This document shows positions 46,212-58,500 of a DNA stretch of 64,000 nucleotides, piece after piece. The notes beneath the pieces were generated by a model. That model did no database searches and had not been told where the DNA came from. It worked only from the letters and a program-made list of their open reading frames with translations. The stretch is from positions 12,475,501-12,539,500 of the forward strand of contig NC_089867.1 of assembly GCF_036373705.1 (NCBI RefSeq), read 5' to 3'. The first letter of the stretch is position 1. Every line of letters starts with the position of its first letter. The position numbers were made by a program, and so were the translations under genes. The stretch is from Amia ocellicauda (taxonomy: Eukaryota > Chordata > Actinopteri > Amiiformes > Amiidae).

Positions 46212-49200
46212 GTGAGTTTCAAACAAGCGCTTCACTTCTGTGTCCAGGGATTGCATGTGATCCAGGACTGGGCTTGGGACGTGCAAGCTAGGAATGAGTA
46301 GGCCAGCGCTTTCTCCCATATACGAGTGCTAAGTTGTTTCTGCATCATCTCATAGCTTGCATCGATTTAGATCTTCAGCTTGATTACTGTCAACATTGAT
46401 TTGGTTTTGTTTCGCACTGGAGGGGAGGGGGGTCAGCAAAGTTTTTTTTGCCACGTACAGATGACTGTCTCCAGCGGTTGCTCCTCCTCATTGCCCAAAC
46501 TAGAAATTTCCCATAACACCTCTTAGGCCCCTTAGTTGTATTTTGAGCAGCTGTTTCATGTGATATTTCTATGGGATTGCCTGACTTGTACACATTACTC
46601 AGCGCAGACCTATTCAGTGCTGTAGATAAGAGGCTACTTGGCAAAGTTATTATACTGCCATTGTAAATGGTGTCTTTATGGTCTGTTTTGATACTAAACA
46701 ATATTTGTTGTCATTTATAAGATAGCGAGGATCATTAGGAGTCAGATAAGAGCACTGCTACTTGTTGGATCAAGTCTATGATGGACTGGAACGGTAGGGT
46801 GGTTTCAAGGTTGTCTGACCCCGACCCATTAGTCATTAGTCTAGCTTTGTAAATGTCTGTGTGCTGACCGTGCCCTTCCCCCCCTCTCAGGCTAATAACC
46901 TGGCAAAAGCAGTGTCTGCTGCCCACACCTTCCTGCTGAAGCACCCCGACGATGAGATGATGAAGAGGAACATGGCGTATTACAAGGGCCTGCCGGGGGC
47001 GGACGAGCACCTGCGCGACCTGGAGACCAAGTCATACGAGGCAAGGGCTCTACCTTCTGCCAGGGAACTATTCCCAGCCCTGCAAAGCATCTGCTTCCCT
47101 GGCTGTGTGTATTTTAATGTTATCTCTGAGCCAGCTACCTGCTTGAAAGCTGGACTGTAATGGGAGTAAAAGTCTTTGTGTGCATTTTATTTACGTGTTA
47201 TGAGGGGGGGAGCACTTTGCATTAGGGGATGGATTTTAGTTATGCCACATTTTGTGACACCCATTTTACTTGGTTTTGACACCCACTGTTTCTGCAGATA
47301 CTTCCATGGGAGCTTAAGCCCCCAGAGTGGAAAAGTGGTTTAATATCTCACCTGAAAGGCAACAAAAGCACAGTTGGTCCTGTCTGTATATTGGGACAGT
47401 GGGCTGGAATTTGCAGTATGCTGGGCAGAGTGTCACCTACATCATACTAGCATTTTCAGCAGCTACCCTTAATTTGCTAGGACACCTATGAAAATATGCA
47501 CCAGCTTCTGTTATTGGATTAAATTAGGCTTCCAGGTCTACGTCTGCTGGCTATGAGTGCTGTTGTTTCCCACCGCAGGCAGTATAGCATTTTCGTCTAA
47601 TTCCTATGATATTCCAGAAAATGACTTGGAAATGTATATAGTCTATATAGAACAGTTTGTTGCTGCTGTGCCATCCCGAAACTAAGGCCGTCTTAATCTT
47701 TTGCAGATGTTGTTTGTCAGGGCGGTGAGAGCCTACAACGGAGACAACTTCCGTACCTCTGTCTCGGACATGGAGCTGGCCTTGAGGGACTTCTTCAAAG
47801 CCTACGATGAGTGTCTAGCCGGCTGCGAGGGCTCCAGGGAGATCAAGGACTTCAAAGACTTTTACCCCTCCATAGCAGGTGGGTCAGAGCCTGTCTCTCT
47901 ACTGAGGACCTCCACCATCACTCGCAGTCTAGGCGACCCTTCCATCGGTGTTCACTGGAGATCACTGATCACCTTCCCAAGTTCCCCCTCGGCAGCAGGA
48001 GATGCTGTAAGAATTGTTAACAGGTCACAGATGCTTAACTTATCATTGACCAGTGTAGCTCTCATATTATTAATGTATAATAATGACATCATTTTGACTT
48101 ACTCGTTAGCCTGCTAATAAATCCTAGTAAAAGGCAACATGTATTCATAGCACTTATGATTATCAAAATGATGAACACCATTGATAGCAGCCAGAAAGTC
48201 TGCCCTCAATGCCACATGACTGGATCTTTTATATTGTACATCTGCATTGAAACCAACAGGTATAACATTTCCAATTAAATGTACTTATAATTCACGTATT
48301 TTATCTTGTTGCTTTGTAACTCTTATTTCTTTCCTTTTTTTGCAGACCACTACGCACAGGTTCTGGAGTGCAAAGTGAAATGTGAAAGTGAACTGACTCC
48401 AGTAGTTGGTGGTTTCGTGGTGGACAAGTTTGTGGCGACTATGTATCACTACCTGCAGTTTGCCTATTACAAATGTAAGTAGAGGACATGTTGCAACTTC
48501 AGTTATTCCCCTTGTCAAAGTGGTTGCTTGTATCTGCTTACTTCTCTCCACATGAAACTCTCCTGTCCGAAAGCGCGTCTCTGGCTGCACAGAAATTAGA
48601 TTTCAAGCTGGCTGCTTTTTTTTCCTAGTCTTCTCAAATCAAGCTTGTTCTCTCAGTTGTTTGTAATTGCACTAGCACCCCAGGAGTGTATCGCACAGAT
48701 CCTTCAAGTGATCATGGTGTAACTCTGTTCACAGTTTGTGGCCATTTGAGTGAAATGAAATTAAATGAAATCTTAGTTTCTTGCTCTTGTGTCCTTGGCA
48801 GTAAATGACCTGAAGAATGGAGTGCCCTGTGTGGCCAGCTACATGCTGTTTGATCCCACCGATGAAGTTATGAAGAACAACGTGGTTTATTATCAGTATC
48901 ATAAAGAAAAATGGGGTCTATCAGATGAGGATTTTTATCCCAGAGCTGTAAGTACTGCCCTGTGAAAATGTTTTATTGACTGGAGATAAATATAAATAAA
49001 TATCCCAAGAGATGGAAAAGTCCTAAATGAATACCACATAAAAGATGGGAAGTGAAATAAGGTGTGTGTGTGTGTACACCACTTATTCAAATTGTATTGG
49101 ACACCATTGCCCCATTAATCACACTATAGGTAGAAACTGACCACTATAATGAGTGAAACAGTAAGGTGTGGTTTACCGCTACATGGTATTGTGAGACATA

Positions 49201-52200
49201 ACAAAACAGGCATCGAATGTCAACCAAGGCATCTTGTACAAAACAGTCTAGTACAAACCGGGATGTGAGAACTATGCAGCTTTCACTGAAGCCTGTTCTC
49301 CCCTCCTCTCCACTACTTCATACTGAACCGTGTCCCAGCATGCTCTGTGTCCACTGTAGCATGTTGCAGGGCTCCGTGTGCGAGAACAGCACCTTACTGA
49401 GACCACTCACAGGCCTCACAGTACTCTGTGGGATCACAAGGCAAGGGACCGCAAACGCTGTTTTCGTACGGTTTAACAAATCACAGAGAGAAGCTTAAAC
49501 TCTCCTTAAATAGTCAGTAATGTGATGGACTTGCTTTTATTATGCTTTTCTTCTACTCTTTCGTTGACAGGAGGCAGTTCGATACTTTAACCAGACCACA
49601 ATGCAGCTAAACATGCTCGAGTTTTCTAAACAGCGCTTACAGGACGATGATGAGGTAAGTTTGTACTGATAGAGCTGTCTGAGAGGGTCACTGTGAACAT
49701 GTGTAAAACCACAGGGGATTATCATCTGACAAGCTCACAAAAAAACATTTTTTATTAATTATACTTAACATTTTACTCCTACTCATTTACTCATGTATAT
49801 GAAGATGTGTGCTTGTGTGTGTGAAAATATATACAGTGGTTCATATTTAATGATTTGGATGATTTCAACATCTTTAAAAAAGATATATATAATGAAACAA
49901 ATGAATATAATAACAAATATTTTAACCAGTGACCACCACTAGGTGGCAGAAAACATTGAACCTTGTGATCTCCTTCACTATTCAGATTCTCTAAAAACCG
50001 AAAGAGGTTACATCTCTAATGTTTTGTAATTCTGTAGTTTTAATAGTGTAATGCCATTGTGTGTGAGAGAACTTCGGTAGACTGATGTTCTTTGTTTACC
50101 CATTCTTGTTTATTTGGCTTTTAAAAAGTGGGCTTTAAAAAAAAAAAAGAACATAATAGCAGTAGTTGTATGGACAAATTGAAGTGATTCTGTCACTAAT
50201 TGAATGGAGATTTTCACAGAGTACATTTCATTGTTATACATGGTATGTGAATAGTTACTGGAGCTGCTGTAGTCTTCAGTTGCTATATGAGGCCTGTGAA
50301 ATGGGATTCAGATATGTGATGCTTTATAAGAGTAATGGACTTGGGGAAAGGGGCTGTGGACATGTCTGTAATATCCCTGCAACTGTTCCCTATCGATCTT
50401 GTTCATTTTCACCATGAGTTTTCTTGAGGTATAGTTTGTGAGTCAATGGCACAGACTCTTAACGGGGGTTTCGTCACAAATGATGATACCTAAACCATGT
50501 CTTCTCCTTAAGACTAACTTGAACAAAATGAGACCCGAGTAAGGTGTGATCTATGAAAATGGTCCAACGTCCCTTAAAGCGCCATACCAGACACTGCGCA
50601 GATCTGTTATTCAGGAGGGATCCCTGGGTTGATCATTACAGGACAACAGCTCAGTGCATCAAGAAAAACAAAGGTTTCAAGATTATAGGGAGCAGTGTTG
50701 TGTGCTTGAGTGTAATGGTGGATGGGCTCAGTAGAGGGGGCCCTTTCCTCCGAGATGAAGCTCAAAACCACAAAATAGAGTAAAGACCTCCCAGACCTCC
50801 ATAGCCTGAATAATCACTAAAGACCCCCTTCTGCACGCATCGGTACTGTACTGTGCACAAGCACAGTCCCTCGTCTCGGACCCGACTCTTTGTACTGGTG
50901 GTGATGTAAGCTGCTTTGAGTGACACTGGGCCTTATCAGTACCTGGACTGTCATTCATTTCCATTTAAAAATCTAGTTTTGAGTTCTTGTTCCTTTTATT
51001 CAGAGAGCTAAACCGATTTTGAACGTCTATTTATGATGAAGATGATTATTTAAATCTAGTTAAATTTGCCTTTTTCTTTGCTGAAATAGGAAGAGAGAGG
51101 CTGTTTGTGTGTTATCATTAGGAAACTATTTTGTGAGCTCAGTGCTGAACGCAGCCCTGCATTCCAGACAAAGGGAATGGCTCGCTCGCACTACCTTGTT
51201 AATTACACTCTTGATTGCGGTTCATTCATCCTGCCTCCCTTCGCCTTCATGACACATTGATTAGCCTGGCCACTGCATTGGAGTCACTGGGGGACAGCTT
51301 CCCACTCTGTAATCTCGCTGAGGTAAAACACGAAATAACAGGGATTATTTTTTCATAAAGCCTGGGCTTTAAGACTGGGGTCTGAAACATCGGAAATTGA
51401 TGTCTGCAGGGTCTGTAGATTTTCATTCCCTCTCTGCTCTGAAGTACTAAATGGAACTAATGATTTCCTCAGATGTTTTTTTTGTTTTGTATGCACCAGA
51501 CATTGAAAAATGTTCTGCTTCCTAACCTCTAAATACCAGAAGTAATTGTGATTACCTCTTAAGTCACTAGTGAAATAAATTGCACAGACCTGTATAGGTT
51601 TAATAGATTTTTACTTGTCATTTTCCTACATGCCATTGCAAAATATTCTACCAATTTGGAAGCTGACTGGCAATTTCCTTGAGTGTGAACAAGCTTTTTG
51701 TTTCATTCCTGGTTATGGAGGAGGAGCCTGCCCTTCTCGCAGCTGCTGGAGAACCACCAGCCATAGGCGCTCCCCTCACCTCATGGTTTGGAGTCGGGAG
51801 TTTCTGTTGCTTTTTGTGTTGGTGGGTGGTGGTTGGGAGTTTAATAAATCTACTGACAATAGAATGTCTGTTGTTCGCAACATGTGGGTTGTGAAGATTC
51901 TTGGCCAGTTTCAATGGTAGTTACTAATGGAGTGTAGAAAACAAAACCCAGCGTGTAGCCTAGGTCATCCAATAGAAAATTAAAATGCCGTTCATATCAA
52001 TGTTGATAAAGCCTCTAGCCACTTGGGTTGCTCCAATTAACCTAATTGTTTCACTTTGCAGATCATTAATAATGTGGCTGAAATCCCAGGATATTTCTCT
52101 GCTGTTGAACTGAAATTAAAAATGTGGGAAGTACTTTAGACCTCAGCATAACATGATACTATTGTGATTTTCAACATTTTTGGATGTACATGATAAAACC

Positions 52201-52591
52201 CTGCTCTTATAATCGACTACCCGAACATTAGTTAACTATTCCAAGTCCCATTGATAAGTACTGGATTCACAGTGTTAAGTGTATGCAGCTAAGAGAATCT
52301 TCTCTTTTCTGGTTCATTTTAAGGAGGAGCTTTAGGAATTGATTTCATGAGAACTATAGGACAAGTCCAATAGACTAAATTGTGAAGGTCTTTTCAACTG
52401 TCAAGGCTGGGATTGTACTCATTTGCAGGGATCTTGTTGCAGTTATACAAGACTGTGTGCTTGCATTTAATATGTCTTTCAACTGGATGAAATGCACAAA
52501 AATGTTTTTCTTTGTTTTGTGCTTTTCCCAATTCTAGATGGAGGTGTTGGAGTTTCTTGATGAGCTTCTGGAATCAGACGATAGTAGCTAA
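45768..52591 (+). CDS. crtap: CRTAP, cartilage-associated protein (collagen prolyl 3-hydroxylation complex)
   Basis: CRTAP is the noncatalytic partner of prolyl 3-hydroxylase 1 and cyclophilin B in the ER. The complex 3-hydroxylates specific prolines and chaperones fibrillar procollagen; human loss causes recessive osteogenesis imperfecta. Exons: 45768-46211, 46891-47040, 47707-47878, 48346-48474, 48802-48947, 49571-49654, 52538-52591. Phases match and give 392 residues (human about 401). Residues 1-18 ([18 protein letters not shown]) are a signal peptide; [20 protein letters not shown] follows. Conserved segments include [46 protein letters not shown] and [15 protein letters not shown]. The ER-type TPR-like helices and paired Cys are conserved. 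The C-terminus is acidic (LESDDSS) with no KDEL. Intron 2 appears to use a GC donor. Confidence 0.97.
46212..46890 (+). other. CRTAP intron 1
   Basis: 679 bp, GT-AG; no feature recognised besides splice signals and a pyrimidine-rich tract before the acceptor. Confidence 0.75.
46891..47040 (+). CDS. crtap: CRTAP exon 2
   Basis: 50 codons, acceptor tctcag. Encodes [20 protein letters not shown] through [10 protein letters not shown]. The exon must end at GAG 47040 to keep the conserved SYE-LFVRAV join, and the next bases are GCAAGG, a GC donor. Confidence 0.93.
47041..47706 (+). other. CRTAP intron 2, GC-AG type
   Basis: 666 bp. It begins GCAAGG and ends TTTGCAG. The GC donor with G before it is the known minor variant of U2-type introns. 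Confidence 0.8.
47707..47878 (+). CDS. crtap: CRTAP exon 3
   Basis: 172 bp, acceptor tttgcag, donor GTGGGT, exit phase 1. Encodes [20 protein letters not shown] through [17 protein letters not shown]. Confidence 0.95.
48346..48474 (+). CDS. crtap: CRTAP exon 4
   Basis: 129 bp, acceptor ttttgcag, donor GTAAGT. Encodes [20 protein letters not shown] through [15 protein letters not shown]. Confidence 0.96.
48802..48947 (+). CDS. crtap: CRTAP exon 5
   Basis: 146 bp, acceptor ttggcag, donor GTAAGT, phase 0 exit. Encodes [20 protein letters not shown] through [20 protein letters not shown]. Confidence 0.96.
49062..49075. repeat. (GT)n microsatellite
   Basis: Seven GT units in CRTAP intron 5. Confidence 0.75.
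49571..49654 (+). CDS. crtap: CRTAP exon 6
   Basis: 28 codons, acceptor ttgacag, donor GTAAGT. Encodes [28 protein letters not shown], as in the family near the C-terminus. Confidence 0.94.
49655..52537 (+). other. CRTAP intron 6
   Basis: 2.9 kb, AT-rich. It contains a perfect CTCF-core match at 49936-49949. No exon or transposon end was recognised; the frame at 51615-51920 has no family resemblance. Confidence 0.65.
49936..49949 (+). promoter_or_regulatory. CTCF-like motif (exact core)
   Basis: CCACTAGGTGGCAG matches the CTCF core consensus CCASYAGRKGGC exactly. It is the strongest of the three CTCF-like sites in the window. In vivo binding is unknown. Confidence 0.45.
52538..52591 (+). 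CDS. crtap: CRTAP terminal exon
   Basis: 17 codons and TAA, acceptor attctag. Encodes [17 protein letters not shown], matching the acidic family C-terminus. It lies after a 2.9 kb intron. Confidence 0.9.
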   Translation: MEVLEFLDELLESDDSS

Positions 52592-55500
52592 TCTTGGCGA
52601 CAGAAACTGACTTTAAAGCGATAGAACAACAAAAAACCCCGACACTTCTGACATCACGTCCCCTTATTCATGTTTTTTATTTTATTTATTTGGAGTCAGG
52701 GATTTCTGTCTTCTTTTTATAAGCCTTGAATTTAAATTTGACTGTCTCTCATGCTAGGTCTTGTCTACCCAATTTTTGCATTCTTGTTTACGTACGTGTA
52801 ACTTGTTTTTCATGTTTTTGAATATTAAAAAATGGTAAAAGTATTCCGGTATGTGGTGCCATATTCTAAAACATTAACATTTCCTTTTGGTTGCTTGTCT
52901 GCTTTATTGATTTCTACTGAAGCCTGTTTAACCCTTGCTTTGCACCCCAAACGTTGAGAGGTGAAGCATGCATAAGCTTACGTGGTTCTCGTATATCTGG
53001 GTTAATGTTTGTTAAAATCCACCAGAAAAGATTGTTGTGTTTAGCTAAAATTTGCTCCTCATCCAAGCAAAAGCAAAACCTACATTGTTTTAGCCATCAG
53101 TCTAAACAGCCAGTACTCATCCCCCAAAGTTACATCGTGATTAGTTCTGCCACCTCTTCCCATAAACATGTTCTCAAGGTCAAAGTGAGAGGAGGGGAGG
53201 TTGAGGTTCCCCCAGTGGTTCCTCTCGGGAACATCCCTCTCTGTCACACTGACAGGTGATCCTCTGTGTGTAGAAAATGGCCCATGTTGCCTTCTCTCGT
53301 TTTGTAATATTTCTTTTGGTGAGATTTTACAACTGAATTGTCGAGGCAACTACTTGTGCGAAGGTCACCAGTCTAGAGAAGCAATTCCCTATTTTATTTT
53401 TTTCACCCACACACTTTTACACCCAATTCTCAGGTTACCAGTTGCATTTGTGTGGTCTGTAGTCTGAGGTTTCATGTAATGTAGCTCACTAGCTCAGTTC
53501 TATTTTAAAAGCATAAAGTAAGTAGCATGTAAGATTTTGAAAAACTCAATTAAGATTGAGAGTTGGGGGGGTTCTCTCCAGGCTTAAAAATACAATGACA
53601 CCTGTAGTTCTTGACTCGGTTATGTCCTGCAATGTGAGCTGAGCAGTCAGGATATAAGACCTTTTTAAAATGCTGGCTGCCTCTCACATGGAGCATTCCA
53701 TACTGGATTAATGCAACTGGAGATTGGATACCTTTTTCTGGTGCTACTTGATAATGCGTGTTGTAAAAATCCCCTGTTGTCATTATTCAAAGCTACTTGC
53801 AAAGGAGTAAAACCTGTGAAGCTGTAAAATGAAGATCTAATTGGACTGTGGAGTGACTGTAAACTGTTTCACAAGAAGTCGATAAACACCAGAAAGGCTT
53901 ATGTTAATTTTGTGGCTCTGAAAAAAGAAAAAACAAAAAAGTCTATCTACCAGCTTCTGCAAACCTACTCGCAGTTTAATGGAGCATGTTTCGGAGATGA
54001 GCACTGAGCTACACATTTGTGTGACATTTCTGAAATCAGATTGTTAGGAGGTAGACTGATAATTTTTCCTTGTCTTTAAAATATATTTTGTAATATCTGT
54101 AAGTAGGTTTATTAGTGCAAATGTTGTGCTTCAAATATTACCTTTTTGTTCAGTTGATCTTAAACTTTCCAGAAGTTTCCTTTAGGTAAATATGCGCTGC
54201 AGAAAAAAAGCTTCCTGAGGTGGAATATTTTAAAATCTTGTTTTGGTATTGGTAACACTTTGAAAACTTGAAGGTGAATATCCTCAAAAGGTTATGGAAA
54301 AATATTTGAATCCAAAACGCATACAATCAGTATTCGTCTCAATCCTTTTATGGAAGCCAAACAGACTTGCAGTTGTTCATGAATAAGAGTTTTGCTTGTT
54401 TGAAGTTACATGTGAAAGTTAAGTTTGTAGTCTATAAACATCCAAGGAAAAACATCCCTCCTTTTTATATATTTATAAAAATGTTACCTTGCAAATAAAA
54501 GCTTCTTATTAATTCTTAACCAATCTGACTTTTTGTTATGATGTCAAATAATCAATCTCAGTATTCCACCTACATCTAATTATATAATTATATGCACATT
54601 TTTGTACAGAAATTAAGAAATGAATCCTGCACCAATAATAAAAACAAATGCATTGAATGAATAATGCAGCAGCCACTGCATGGTACTATCTATAAAGTGT
54701 AAAATCACAACATGTTAAAGGGAAAAACACTATATTAATCTGTTGTGCTGTTCTCTAATAAATACAGCAACATTTAATGTGTATTTGGCTTGCTATGAAA
54801 AGAGATTTAGACTTGGCACCAAAGAAAACTTTGAATTGGAGCCATTTTTCTACAGTTAGAGTTCAGTCTATCCTGGCTACATTTTAGGATTTAATCCGTT
54901 TTTTGAATGTTTTTTTTGTTATTTTTCAAATGTTGGCCTACAGAAAAAGAACAGCCCTTGAGCAGTTTAATTTAATTCCTAATAAATATGTCAAATCGGT
55001 TACTGAATGTTTACAAGGATTGGCACAAAGTTGATATTTGTCTTTACAAGAAAAAAATGCTCCACTTAAAGAGTTGCACCCCATTTTATTATATCACTTA
55101 AGCTGAAGGAAAATACATACAATATTTAATGATGCCCCCAAAGTCTCTGCACATCAAGAGAAACAAAATTATAATTTCAACAATTTGAAGATGTTTTTAA
55201 ACCAAATACAAAGTTTCAATTTTGTAAACCAAAATGTGTGAAAATATAAAATAAATCCCAGGGTGATTAAATGCATCAAACTGCCTAATAAAGAATTTCT
55301 CTAAAGAGAATTAGTTAAGTTCGCTGAACCAAACTCGATTCATTTTTTGATGTAACCCGATCCTCCTCACAGTGCAGGCAGGGCTTTGCCAGAGAAAACA
55401 TTTACTCATTTATTAATGTTTGAACATTGAGTCTTGATGCAGTTTGTAGCAGAGCAATGAGAAAAACCCACAACTAATCCTTCCTTCAGTCCGGCTGTCT

Positions 55501-58500
55501 GGGTTCTTGGGCGACTGCCATCCTACAGACAGCAGTGTCTTTTTTAAATCAGTGACTTAGACTCAATAAACTCCATAGAACGCCTTTGAGCGTCGGGAAC
55601 CCAAATAACACGCAGAAATATGCTGCTTTCTTGTGGAAGCAGGTTCCAGGCCAGGGCTGAAGTTAAAAGGTTAAAGATGATGGATTTATCCATCATGAGG
55701 GGTCACAAATGACATTTGGGGTGCTATTGCCCTGAAGGACGATATTTGAGCATCTTGTGTACTTTCCGTTTTGATCACTTTATGTGCAACCTGAATCTTC
55801 GATCATTGTCATACAGATTAAATGTGAAAGAAATTGTTAAATGAACGAAATATAAAACGGTAGAACTTCAGGGGTAACAGAGCTTTCGGGTTTGATAAGC
55901 AGTCGTACACAACTGATGAAAAAGCACAGAGGTGTGTGAAACAGGTGTTGTTCTAGAAGTGTGAGTAAAGTCTCTGACTACGTGTTCTTACGGTCCCCCA
56001 AAAACTCACGAACATCCCAGACAAACAATGCAATATATCACCTCTGATCTCATGATGATGAATCAACCTTAAATATTTTTCTTGCTGTAAGTTCCTGTAA
56101 CTGGGAACACGTCCACCTATTTGGACCCTGGGATTAACCAGACAGCCCATGACCACCAAGCTGGCTCTCTGGCCAGGCTGCCAGGATCCCGGAGCCAAAG
56201 CAACCGCACTAAAAAGGTCAGTGAGGGACAGTTAGCAGAAGGATGTAGGCGGGGCTGGGATTTATAAGCAGCCCAGGACAAATATAGATGGCGAGATTAT
56301 TTATTTATTTTCCAGAGCATGAATTTGCAGCCGAAATAAATTCATACACTTGGTTTGTATTACTTTAATATCTAGTGTCCTTTCTGCTAACCAGGGAAAC
56401 CAGAAACCATGGATAAGCTTTAGCATCCCAGATTCAGACAGCTATTTAAGAAGAGACGTTTTTGTGGGGTTAGGATCTGTGTTGCGTATGACGACTTCTT
56501 TTTTAATGAAGAAACCAGTGGGAGGTACAGGAAATGGTTATGGTTATGCATTTACCTTTAGATTTCAATTGGGTGTTACATAGCAAACAAACCTGTTAGA
56601 GGAATGATCCTGCCTGTCAGAATTACACTTTTTTTGTGCCTAGTGAAAATATAGTACATTGATTGTTGACTCAAGATGTCTGAAGTTTGTTTGTAAGAAT
56701 AAATGGGAAACACAGGCAGCCCAAACCATGTTATAGTAACATACCAAAACAACATGGCCAGTTACTTCTTGCAGCTTGAAAACCTGCAGGTTCACTGGAT
56801 ATCCCCAAACTCATCCAATTTAATCAATCTCTGATGGGAAAACGTTAGCCTAGCCCAAACCACACTGTAGTAGGTGGCCAGTGCTAAGAGTTTTTTTCAA
56901 TTGAGGCAATTGATAAACTGGAGGAGAAGCAGCGACAGATGTTTTGTGTTTTCTCGACTCGGTGGAGCGTCTGCACTTAACCCCCACCCACCGAGCAGAG
57001 TGATCGCGGCGCCTTGATTTTGTCGGAAGGATGAATTCCCGGGCAGGCTGCGAAAACACCGGGGCAGAGGGAAGACTGCAGTTCTCTGCAGCTCTCAAAA
57101 CACAGCCAATAGATGGACAGAACCCCACGCCTGTCCACCTCGCATCTGTCTGCACATCCCTGTCTAATGCAGCTCTGGAAAACTTCACTGACAATAATGC
57201 TGGCTTTCACATTCTCTTTGTGTTTTAAAATCCAATGTTATTCAGGGTCAAAATTTCACCAAAGGCTGGTTTAGGGGAGGCGGTTAATGTACATGACAGT
57301 ACTTTTGATATCTGGGCCCCCTCACTGCACTTGGCTGTACCCTCAACTTCCCCAAATATCTTTTTATTGAGAGAAAGATGGAGAAATTGTAAGAAATAAT
57401 GTTATTTTTCTTATCGACAAGACATCCGATCGGTTTCACAAAATCTTGAAGGCCTTCCTTTTCTGTGTGTTATTCATCAGATGTAATTTTGAAGTTTATT
57501 TTGATGAATGAAGTTTACAAATCATTAAGCAATTACAGAATATGAGTCTTGTTAAAACATAAAAAAAATCGGCAAAATAAAAAAGAAACAAACAAGAAAC
57601 AAGCAAACAAAAACAAAACATATTTCAGTTAATCTTTGCAGTTTTTATCCTTTCTCTGAAATCACGTGGCTAAGTATTGTACACAAGGATTCAATTGTTA
57701 TTTTCCCTTTGGTATCTGTAACCAACTTTTTCTTGACACTTGTGATGTTGTGCAGTCTATGAAACCATAATTTATCAATCATCTTTTTAACTCATTAATC
57801 AAATATAAAAATACATGAATGAGAACACTGTTGGCAAAACAAAAAAATCAACCACACCATACAGTTGTCAGTGGCTTTTCATAAGCTGTATCTTCAAAAC
57901 TAAGGTGTTCCTGTAATTCATATTTTCAAACCAGCTGGAGACCACATTCCTACATCAGAAAATAAAATGGAAAGAAAGAAACAAGTAAACATTTCAAAAT
58001 GTACGTTATCAAATATACATAGCTAAATCAGATCTACAATGCTGGATTTAAATGTGAAAAACAAACCCAAAAAAATGACAGAGAAGTTACAACCCATACA
58101 CTATGACAGAATATCTGTAAATTCTCTGTGCAAGGAAAATGACCCTAAAACATTTTACACACCTCGCACTGCGATGCACTCAACTCGGACACTGAACAAG
58201 ACGCCCCACTCTTTAAAAAGAGAAAGGAACTTCATATGAAAGAAGCAAAAAAAACATTTTGCTGGATTTTTCCTCAGCTTGTCGCAACAGGGACACTTTC
58301 AATCAAGACTAAATTAATGTGTAGCATTTAATCCTGCTGGAAAATGAAACTCAAATAGATCAAATATTCCTCTTGGTGAGTTTGTTATGGATCAGGATCG
58401 CTCGCATCAGATGCATTTGATCCTGGCAGTGTGAATACTTGCAGGATCAACAGCTACTGATGTTGACTGTGGCACTTCTTAAATCAAATATCAAAAATGT

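Larger units (their letters stand above)
47879..49570 (+). other. CRTAP introns 3-5
   Basis: Introns 47879-48345, 48475-48801 and 48948-49570. The last contains a (GT)n tract at 49062-49075. Open frames here have no family resemblance. Confidence 0.7.

Noticed and set aside
45668-46291. 207-codon plus-strand frame and 185-codon minus-strand frame over CRTAP exon 1
   Set aside because: Alternative-frame shadows of GC-rich CRTAP exon 1; they read through the exon 1 donor and have no family resemblance.
55953-56198. 81-codon minus-strand frame (SGMFVSFWGTVRTRSQRLY)
   Set aside because: No recognised domain and no splice or start support; possibly an old repeat, but I cannot name one.
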